From DATJOJ01 sp035507035 (GTDB lineage Bacteria > Acidobacteriota > Terriglobia > Terriglobales > Acidobacteriaceae): DNA of 64,000 bases. Location: assembly GCA_035507035.1 (NCBI GenBank), contig DATJOJ010000037.1, positions 53,961 through 117,960 on the forward strand, read 5' to 3'. How positions within the stretch are numbered: the stretch's first letter is position 1; every line of letters starts with the position of its first letter. The notes beneath the pieces were generated by a model that saw only the letters and a list, made by a program, of their open reading frames with translations, did no database searches and was not told where the DNA came from. Made by a program: the position numbers and the translations under genes. Of the stretch, positions 1 through 6,543 are shown piece by piece.

Positions 1-105
1 CACTGGGAATTTTATTCCTGGGAAGGCCGGTGGCGAACACCGGGTGGCTGCCACGAAAAACATCAAGCCACTCTAACTTGCTAAGCCAGGAGAACGGCGC
101 GAACC
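1..105 (+). promoter_or_regulatory. Cobalamin (B12) riboswitch, 5' end cut off by window
   Basis: The 3' part of a cobalamin riboswitch is readable. CACTG lies at 1-5, followed by a small hairpin (GGAAT 6-10 / ATTCC 14-18), the conserved GGGAAGG at 20-26, and the B12 box AAGCCAGGAGAAC at 83-95. The order and spacing match the known class (CACTG ... GGGAAGG ... AGCCAGGAGACC). The start lies before base 1, so the aptamer is incomplete here. It sits 40 bases before the start of a BtuB-like receptor, which is the usual target. With adenosylcobalamin bound it would be expected to lower expression of that receptor. Confidence 0.85.
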
Positions 106-144
106 GTCAACACACAACCCTTTCGCGTGACAAAGGAGAAGTGT

Positions 145-2337
145 ATGCGGTTCTTCCAGGTTCTTGCTTGCCTCGCCGTTCTGCTGGCGGCAGCTTCCGC
201 CACCGATATCAAGATTCGCGTTATCGATCCTCAATCCGCCGCGGTCAGCGGCGCCCAAGTGCAATTGACTGCGCGGGGGAGTTCTACCCCCGTCGCGGTT
301 CAGACGACCAGCTCCGAAGGGCTCGCCATTTTTCGAGACTTGGCTGAGGGAAGCTATCAACTGAAAGTCCTTGCCGCCGGCTTCGCCGTCGAAACCGACG
401 ACGTTTCTACATCGAGCGCCGAAATCACCGTCAACCTGAAATTGGCTGTGACCGCGGAAACCGTGCAGGTCACGGCCACGCGCACTCCGGTTCCCACCCA
501 AAACGGCGGCGCGGACGTTTCTGTTCTAAGCGGCGAACAAATTGAAGTCATGCAGCCGGTGTCATCCAGCGACGCCATACGCTTCCTGCCAGGCGCTGTG
601 ATCAATACGGCCGGGCAGACCGGAGGACTGGCATCGCTGTTCGTGCGCGGCGGCAATTCGAACTACAACAAAGTGATCGTTGACGGCGTGAGCATTAACG
701 AGCCGGGCGGGACCTTCAACTTTGGCACCTTACCTCTGAGTGAAGCGGACAGGGTCGAGTTCCTGCGGGGAGCGCAAAGCACGCTTTACGGATCGGACGC
801 GATGACCAGCGTGGTGCAAGTGTTCACGAAAACCGGGTCCACTCCCGTGCCCGAGTTGCGCTTCGGCGCCGATGCGGGCAACTACGATACGCAGCACGGC
901 TATGGGTCGCTGGCAGGGGCGCACGGGAGGTTCGATTACGACGTTTTCGCGGATCAATTCAACACTATGGGACGGGGACCGAATGACAGTTATTCCAATT
1001 CTCTCGAAGGGCTGAACGTTGGAGCCAAACTGAACCAACAGATCGCGCTGCGATTGCGCGCACGGCATGACAACGCGATCACTGGAATCCAGGATGAGTG
1101 GAACTTCAACGGGCAGCCGCTGCTGTCGCCCGATCTGTATGAACGGGCGCGACAGAATAATTTTCTCGGCAGCTTTGCAATTACGATCACCGGGCCGTCG
1201 CGTTGGACCCACCAGCTCACTGGATTCGAGGCCAGTTTAGAGCGGATCAATACCGACCCCGCGATTTCCCCTGGCAGAATTAGTCCCTTTGGCGAGGTAG
1301 ATTTTGTCTACGCCGATTTCACTCATTTCAACCGTGCAGGGTTCGATTATCAGGGCAACTATGTTGAAAGGAGCTGGACGCAAACGACGATCGGCTACGA
1401 ATTCGAGGATGAAAACGGCACGGTGAATGATGCCGTTCCGCCGCCGCCAACCATTGCTCATGGCTTACGCCGCAATCAGGCGGTCTACGCGCAGCAGGAA
1501 CTGAATCTGAAGCGGTTGACTGTCGTGGCCGGCGTGAGGTTCGTGCACAATACCACCTTCGGCAATGCCGGAATTCCCCGCGTGGCCCTCGGATACGAGG
1601 TTTTTCGCGGCGGGCGGATGTTCTCCGGAACGCGCCTGAAATTTTCTTACACGACCGGAATCAAAGAGCCTCGTTTTGAAGAGACCTTCGCGGTAGGTCC
1701 GTACCAGATCCCAAATCCTAATTTGAAGGCAGAACGCAACCGGGCATTTGAAACCGGCTTTCAACAGGGCTTTTTCTCGAACAAAATGGTGCTCGACGCG
1801 ACATACTTCAACAATCTCTTTCACGACCAGATTGAATTCGTGACCGTTAATCCGGAGACATTTGTTGGGCAGTACATCAACCTGCAAAAATCTCTTGCTC
1901 ACGGAGCGGAAGTCGAATTGCAATCGAGAATCAGTTCGAAGATTTCCTGGAACAATTCCTATACCTACACATCGACGCAGATCATTCAGGCCCCGCCAGG
2001 AACCGCACCTCCCTTTGCCACCGATGATCCCCTGCTGCGGCGACCGCACCACGTTGCTCAGTCTCTGCTGTCGTACCTTGGTGGACGCTGGGGAGCCAAT
2101 CTCGGAGCTAATTACGTAGGATGGCGTCCAGATTCGGACTTCTTCGGCTTCAACATCAACCACGCGTCTTCTTACACCTTGGTGAATGCGGGCGGTTGGT
2201 ATGCGATTACCTCCCGCGTGACCGCCTATCTGATCATTAATAACGTCCTCGACAAGCAATACAACGAGGTCGTGGGATATCCTGCGTTACGCGCCAATTT
2301 CCGCGCCGGGATGCGATTCCGGATCGGAGGAGAGTAG
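145..2337 (+). CDS. btuB: TonB-dependent vitamin B12 receptor (BtuB-like) with carboxypeptidase-regulatory domain
   Basis: Outer-membrane active transporter of about 730 residues. The ATG at 145 is chosen because AAAGGAG at 132-138 precedes it at good spacing; an in-frame GTG at 127 lacks this. Residues 1-19 look like a signal peptide. Residues 20-100 form a carboxypeptidase-regulatory-like beta domain. A TonB-box-like stretch (ETVQVTATRTP) follows near 108, then the plug (LFVRGGNSNYNKVIVDGV; RVEFLRGAQSTLYGSDAM) and a beta-barrel rich in alternating aromatics. The cobalamin riboswitch directly upstream makes cobalamin or another corrinoid the likely substrate. The substrate is inferred from the riboswitch; the receptor fold itself is clear. 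No BtuCDF genes are visible in the window. Confidence 0.88.
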   Translation: MRFFQVLACLAVLLAAASATDIKIRVIDPQSAAVSGAQVQLTARGSSTPVAVQTTSSEGLAIFRDLAEGSYQLKVLAAGFAVETDDVSTSSAEITVNLKLAVTAETVQVTATRTPVPTQNGGADVSVLSGEQIEVMQPVSSSDAIRFLPGAVINTAGQTGGLASLFVRGGNSNYNKVIVDGVSINEPGGTFNFGTLPLSEADRVEFLRGAQSTLYGSDAMTSVVQVFTKTGSTPVPELRFGADAGNYDTQHGYGSLAGAHGRFDYDVFADQFNTMGRGPNDSYSNSLEGLNVGAKLNQQIALRLRARHDNAITGIQDEWNFNGQPLLSPDLYERARQNNFLGSFAITITGPSRWTHQLTGFEASLERINTDPAISPGRISPFGEVDFVYADFTHFNRAGFDYQGNYVERSWTQTTIGYEFEDENGTVNDAVPPPPTIAHGLRRNQAVYAQQELNLKRLTVVAGVRFVHNTTFGNAGIPRVALGYEVFRGGRMFSGTRLKFSYTTGIKEPRFEETFAVGPYQIPNPNLKAERNRAFETGFQQGFFSNKMVLDATYFNNLFHDQIEFVTVNPETFVGQYINLQKSLAHGAEVELQSRISSKISWNNSYTYTSTQIIQAPPGTAPPFATDDPLLRRPHHVAQSLLSYLGGRWGANLGANYVGWRPDSDFFGFNINHASSYTLVNAGGWYAITSRVTAYLIINNVLDKQYNEVVGYPALRANFRAGMRFRIGGE

Positions 2338-2399
2338 GGAATCCGCGTCTTGCGCAGGTGTAGAATGCTCCGTGACCTAATTCGCCCCTCGGAGATTCC

Positions 2400-3887
2400 A
2401 TGGCTACGAGAGCTCTTCGCTGGATGGCACGTTCTACCGCGCTGGCTGCTCTTTTACTGATCGGCGGTGGTCTGCTCTTCGCGCGATCCGCGCAGCAGGA
2501 TCATTCCTCTGATCCACGTATGAAGAACGCCTATCGTTTTCCGCAGGGCGGCTGGACTTACGTGCATCTCGAGGGCTCACCTTCGGAAATCGGCTTTCAG
2601 CACGGCTATCTGCTGGCTCCGGAAATTGAAGACGCATTCCACGTCGTGCAGTTGGAGGACACGCACAACACGCAGCGCGATTGGGCATTTTTCCGCAAGA
2701 ATGCTAAAGACATGCTCTGGCCCCACATCGATGTCGAATATCGGCAGGAGTTGCAGGGAATCGTGGACGGTCTAAAAGCACATGGCGTGAATTTGGATAT
2801 TTACGACATCGTCGCGCTGAACGCCTTTACCGAGGTTCCGGAGTACTACGTTCCCTGGCTCGACAAAAAACAAAAAGCAGGGAATGCGCCGAAACTCGTG
2901 CCACAAGGCAATTGCAGCGCGTTTATCGCCACTGGCGGCATGACCAAGGACCACCAGATCGTCATTGCCCACAGCAACTGGACCGGATATCTTGACGGCA
3001 CGCGCTGGGTCATGATGTTTGACATTCAGCCGGAGCATGGAAATCGCATCTTGATGGACGGCTTTCCCGGTGTTATCACTAGCGCCGATGATTTCGGTAT
3101 CAACTCGTCCGGCATCATGATTACGGAAACTACTATCACCCAGTTTGAAGGATGGGACCCGAACGGTAAGCCGGAATTCATGCGCTCGCGCAAGGCGCTG
3201 CAGTACGCCGACTCGATCGACGACTATGTGCGGATCATGAAAGATGGCAACAACGGCGGCTACGCCAATGACTGGCTCATCGGCGACCGCAAGACCGGTG
3301 AAATCGCTTACCTGGAGCTCGGTTTGAAGAATACGCCACTCTGGCGGACGAAAGACGGCTACTTCATCAGCTCGAACTTCGCCCGCGATCCCAAGCTCAT
3401 CGCGGAGGAGGCGCCGGAATTCAATCCCAAGGATTTGTCATCATCCATGAATGCCCGCCGCGTTCGCTGGGAACAACTGATGCAGCAGAATAAGGGACAG
3501 ATCGACGCCGACATGGCGGAGAAGTTTCTGGGCGACCATCTCGACAGCTATGAAGGAAAGGTCGATGCCGACGAACGCTCACTCTGCGGGCACACCGATA
3601 ACTCGCCGCGCGGTGCGCCGCAATGGGACGATCCACCTTATGATCCTCAAGGAGCGGTTCAGGGCAAAGTCACAGACAGTAACATGGCGGCGAAGATGAG
3701 CCTGCGTGCTCGTGCCGGCCACCCTTGCGGGGAGGATTTCATTGCGAAAGATTTTCTTGATCGGCATCCGGAATTCGATTGGGAGAAGCCGCTTCTGCGC
3801 GACATGAAAGCCGGCCCATGGACAACATTCACGGCAGGCCAAGTGCAACCGAATGATTCTGTGGCGCAGAACGGATCGTCTCATTAA
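2400..3887 (+). CDS. C45-type / phospholipase B-like Ntn hydrolase
   Basis: Exported protein of 495 residues. Residues 11-29 form a signal or anchor helix. The core matches the N-terminal-nucleophile group of C45 acyltransferases and phospholipase B-like proteins. The likely nucleophile is Cys172 in GNCSAFIATGG, which would be exposed by self-cleavage before it. Downstream signatures of the fold include IVIAHSNW, GFPGVITSADDFGINSSGIMITET and a lysine/arginine-rich middle part. The ATG at 2400 has GGAG at 2391-2394. Proteins of this type hydrolyse amide or ester bonds; the substrate here is unknown. It ends 4 bases into the 3' end of the convergent aldolase gene. The family call is fairly sure, but the reaction is not. 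Confidence 0.75.
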   Translation: MATRALRWMARSTALAALLLIGGGLLFARSAQQDHSSDPRMKNAYRFPQGGWTYVHLEGSPSEIGFQHGYLLAPEIEDAFHVVQLEDTHNTQRDWAFFRKNAKDMLWPHIDVEYRQELQGIVDGLKAHGVNLDIYDIVALNAFTEVPEYYVPWLDKKQKAGNAPKLVPQGNCSAFIATGGMTKDHQIVIAHSNWTGYLDGTRWVMMFDIQPEHGNRILMDGFPGVITSADDFGINSSGIMITETTITQFEGWDPNGKPEFMRSRKALQYADSIDDYVRIMKDGNNGGYANDWLIGDRKTGEIAYLELGLKNTPLWRTKDGYFISSNFARDPKLIAEEAPEFNPKDLSSSMNARRVRWEQLMQQNKGQIDADMAEKFLGDHLDSYEGKVDADERSLCGHTDNSPRGAPQWDDPPYDPQGAVQGKVTDSNMAAKMSLRARAGHPCGEDFIAKDFLDRHPEFDWEKPLLRDMKAGPWTTFTAGQVQPNDSVAQNGSSH

Positions 3888-4645
3888 ACCTTAACGCGGG
3901 GGCGCTTGCTCGAAGCGCCGTCGTTGCCGTTCCCCGACTGTGGCTCGAAACTGCCATTTGATTTTCCGGGAGGTGTTCCGCAGGGCAGCGCTGCCGCTGA
4001 GTGGCTTCCTTCGTACTTCCGGCGGGCGATCAGCAATTTTTCCAGTGCATCTCCTTGCAAGGGCTGTTGCCGGCCCAGAATGTGGGTGACCAGCGCGATC
4101 TGGGCGAAGTGCTCCACGGTTTCCATCTTCATGTAAGCATGACTCAATGTGTCACCGTACGTGACTACGCCATGATTCGACATTAAGATCGCGTCATAGT
4201 CGGGAATGAGCGGCTCGAGCGACAGGCCGAGTTCCGGAGTTCCGGGAGTGGCGTATTTCGCCAGCGGAATTGATCCCAGCCCCACCACGACTTCACACAC
4301 CAGCGGCTTATCCAGCGCCATGCCGGCGGCCGCGAAGCCGGTTGCGGTCGGGGGATGCGCATGAACGATGCCGTTGACATCTGGCCGCAAGCGGTAAATC
4401 AGCAGATGCATGCCAATTTCGCTCGACACATGATGATTTCCGCGAATAACACGGCCTTCGAGATCCACGATCACCAGATCGGATTCGCGCAAGCTCCCTT
4501 TGCTCATGGCCGTTGGCGTGGCAAGGATGCGGCGCTCGTCAAGACGAACCGACAAGTTCCCATCCATGGCCGCCACACAACCGCGTTGGTGCAGCATTCG
4601 CCCGAAGGAGATAACTTCTCTGCGATATTGGCGTTCGCTAGACAT
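3884..4645 (-). CDS. Class II aldolase/adducin family protein (sugar-phosphate aldolase-like)
   Basis: A 253-residue protein of the L-fuculose-1-phosphate aldolase/ribulose-5-phosphate epimerase family. The zinc ligands are all present: His95 and His97 in HAHPP, and His158 in SNHG. The catalytic Glu76 is in SSEIGMH. All four keep the spacing of FucA (73/92/94/155), offset by three. GNLSVR near residue 29 matches the phosphate-binding loop. It would carry out retro-aldol cleavage of a phosphorylated sugar or a related lyase reaction; the sugar cannot be told from sequence. The last 35 residues are a polar, low-complexity tail (ending KRPRVKV). It is convergent with the C45 hydrolase gene, with a 4-base overlap of the ends. 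Confidence 0.85.
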   Translation of the reverse strand: MSSERQYRREVISFGRMLHQRGCVAAMDGNLSVRLDERRILATPTAMSKGSLRESDLVIVDLEGRVIRGNHHVSSEIGMHLLIYRLRPDVNGIVHAHPPTATGFAAAGMALDKPLVCEVVVGLGSIPLAKYATPGTPELGLSLEPLIPDYDAILMSNHGVVTYGDTLSHAYMKMETVEHFAQIALVTHILGRQQPLQGDALEKLLIARRKYEGSHSAAALPCGTPPGKSNGSFEPQSGNGNDGASSKRPRVKV

Positions 4646-4750
4646 GGTGCGGGTACGAACGGGAGAGTGAACGTATGGTAACGCACGAACACGCCCAAGA
4701 CAATCCAGTTCTTCCTTGAGTGTGCCACGAACGGAGCCGGGCGTCGAATC

Positions 4751-4756
4751 TATAAT
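4751..4756 (+). promoter_or_regulatory. -10 element (TATAAT) just before queA start
   Basis: A perfect TATAAT ends only 8 bases before the GTG start of queA, and no Shine-Dalgarno sequence lies between. Transcription starting 6-8 bases downstream would begin at or next to the start codon, suggesting a leaderless mRNA. No good -35 box is seen. Confidence 0.45.
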
Positions 4757-4764
4757 GAAGCCGC

Positions 4765-5850
4765 GTGCTGGTTTCCGAATTCAACTACTATCTTCCCCCG
4801 GAATTAATAGCGCAGGAACCCCTGCCCGACCGGGCCGCGTCCCGCTTACTGCATCTGAGGCGTTCCGGCGGCATTGCCGACATCGCCTTCCGCGAATTTC
4901 CGGATCTGCTTCGCTCTGACGATCTTGTTATCTTTAATAACACTCGCGTATTTCCCGCCAGATTGTATGGCAGACGAAGCGGGTCACGAGCACAGCCGGT
5001 AAGCGCGCGCAACCGGGCGGCGAAGGAGTTCCTGAAAGGCGAAATCGAGGTATTGCTGACCCGGCAGATTTCTGGCGATCCGAACGAGTGGGAGTGCCTG
5101 GTCCGGCCAGGACGCAAGATTGGGCTTGGCGAACAGCTGTTCTTTGGAGAACGTGACGAACTGCAAGCCGAAGTGATTTCACGTGGAACATTCGGCGAGC
5201 GGCGAATTCGTTTCCAGCAGCAAGCGGATTTTTTTAGCTTGATCGAGCGGTTGGGGCATATTCCGCTGCCGCCGTATATTGATCGGACCGACCGCCCCGC
5301 AGACCGCGAACGCTATCAGACGATCTATGCTCGAGCCCGAGGGTCAGTGGCTGCTCCCACGGCTGGATTGCATTTCACGACGGAAATACTGGATCGCATG
5401 CGGGAACGTGGGATCGAAACCGCGGAGATCACGCTACATGTCGGCTTGGGAACATTTCAGCCGGTGCGAGTGGAGCGGGTGGAAGATCATCAACTGCATA
5501 GCGAGCGGTACAGCATCTCGGAAGATGCTGCGGAGAAGATCAATAAAACATTGGGGGCTGGGCGGCGCGTGGTGGCAATTGGTACCACAACGGTGCGGAC
5601 ACTGGAGGACGCCGCCAAAGAGTCAGGCCGCGTACAAGCCGGCAGCGGCGAGGCTAATACTTTTATTTACCCTGGGTACCAATTCCGCTTGGTTGGAGCT
5701 TTGCTCACCAATTTTCACCTGCCGCAATCCACGCTGCTGATGCTGGTTTGTGCATTCGCGGGTAAGAACAACGTGTTGCGCGCCTACGAACATGCCGTGG
5801 CCGAGAAATACCGCTTTTATTCCTACGGAGACTGCATGTTTGTCGAGTGA
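4765..5850 (+). CDS. queA: S-adenosylmethionine:tRNA ribosyltransferase-isomerase
   Basis: QueA transfers and isomerises the ribosyl part of SAM onto preQ1 in tRNA to give epoxyqueuosine, the penultimate step of queuosine synthesis in the cytoplasm. The 361-residue length is typical. Clear family signatures are FNYYLPPELIAQEP at the N-terminus, LVIFNNTRVFPARL, ARGSVAAPTAGLHFT, LHVGLGTFQPV, IGTTTVRTLE and the C-terminal TNFHLPQSTLLMLVCAFAG. The GTG at 4765 is chosen because the protein then starts right before the conserved block. A TATAAT at 4751 makes a leaderless transcript likely. No other queuosine gene is in the window. Confidence 0.96.
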   Translation: MLVSEFNYYLPPELIAQEPLPDRAASRLLHLRRSGGIADIAFREFPDLLRSDDLVIFNNTRVFPARLYGRRSGSRAQPVSARNRAAKEFLKGEIEVLLTRQISGDPNEWECLVRPGRKIGLGEQLFFGERDELQAEVISRGTFGERRIRFQQQADFFSLIERLGHIPLPPYIDRTDRPADRERYQTIYARARGSVAAPTAGLHFTTEILDRMRERGIETAEITLHVGLGTFQPVRVERVEDHQLHSERYSISEDAAEKINKTLGAGRRVVAIGTTTVRTLEDAAKESGRVQAGSGEANTFIYPGYQFRLVGALLTNFHLPQSTLLMLVCAFAGKNNVLRAYEHAVAEKYRFYSYGDCMFVE

Positions 5851-5865
5851 TTTCGCGGAAGGCGT

Positions 5866-5871
5866 TATACT
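5866..5871 (+). promoter_or_regulatory. Possible -10 element (TATACT) for cysteine dioxygenase gene
   Basis: TATACT lies 20 bases before the ATG at 5892, in the short gap after queA. A Shine-Dalgarno-like GGGAGTGAG follows it. No clear -35 box is seen, so this is a weak assignment. Confidence 0.35.
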
Positions 5872-5891
5872 GGCTGCGGGAGTGAGTAAAC

Positions 5892-6476
5892 ATGGGTATA
5901 CAAGCGCTGTCTAGGCTGTCGTCGATTCAAGATTTCGTTACGGAATTGCGAAAATTTCCTGAGCCGGCCTTTGACCAGACCGATCAGATCGTGAAATTTC
6001 TTGAGCACACGCCGGTTGCTCCTGAGACGCTCACCCCTTACCTGAGCTGGGATCGCCAGCACTACACCCGCAACCTCATCGACAAGACGCCACTCTATGA
6101 ACTGATGGCGATCTGCTGGGAAATCGGGCAAATCAGTTCTGTGCATAATCACCGCGACCAGAATTGCTGGATGGCGGTGCCGATTGGCCGGCTGATGGTC
6201 GAGAATTATCGTGTGGTCACGCAAGATGTTGAGAAAGGTTGCTGCCAGTTGGTAACAGCGGAGACGGTAGAAATGAATGCCAAGCATCCCTGCGCGGTCG
6301 ATCCGCTGGAGCCAGTGCATCGCGTCTACAATCCGCGCGAGTTCAATCAGCGAGCGGTCAGCCTGCACGTCTACTCGCGGCCCTTTGATTCATGCGTCGT
6401 TTACTCGCCCGATCAAGGAACTTGCGGCGTGATCCAACTGCATTACAACACCGAGTACGGGAAACCGGCCCAATAA
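5892..6476 (+). CDS. cdo: Cysteine dioxygenase type I, Arg-type with Cys-Tyr cofactor residues
   Basis: A cytosolic cupin enzyme oxidising L-cysteine to cysteine sulfinate with O2 and Fe(II). The 194-residue protein carries the three iron ligands His85, His87 (SSVHNH) and His143 (EPVHRVY). It also carries Arg60 (YTRNL, substrate carboxylate), the Ser157-His159-Tyr161 triad (SLHVYS), and Cys92 at the position of mammalian Cys93. That gives both halves of the Cys-Tyr thioether cofactor, which many bacterial relatives lack because the cysteine is replaced. A GGGAG-type ribosome site precedes the ATG, and TATACT at 5866 may be its -10 box. It lies 41 bases after queA. The call is confident; cross-link formation is inferred. 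Confidence 0.93.
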   Translation: MGIQALSRLSSIQDFVTELRKFPEPAFDQTDQIVKFLEHTPVAPETLTPYLSWDRQHYTRNLIDKTPLYELMAICWEIGQISSVHNHRDQNCWMAVPIGRLMVENYRVVTQDVEKGCCQLVTAETVEMNAKHPCAVDPLEPVHRVYNPREFNQRAVSLHVYSRPFDSCVVYSPDQGTCGVIQLHYNTEYGKPAQ

Positions 6477-6504
6477 AATCAGTAACTGAGAACTGCGATC
6501 TGCT
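6477..6504 (+). repeat. Heptamer tandem repeat, AACTGAG type
   Basis: Four consecutive 7-base units fill the gap between cdo and polA: AATCAGT, AACTGAG, AACTGCG, ATCTGCT. The same AACTGAG unit recurs inside recJ at 39083-39117. The period of exactly seven is shared with other arrays in this window. Confidence 0.55.
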
Positions 6505-6543
6505 ATTGGCAACAGATCCATCCTTCCTTGCTAAACTTAGGTA

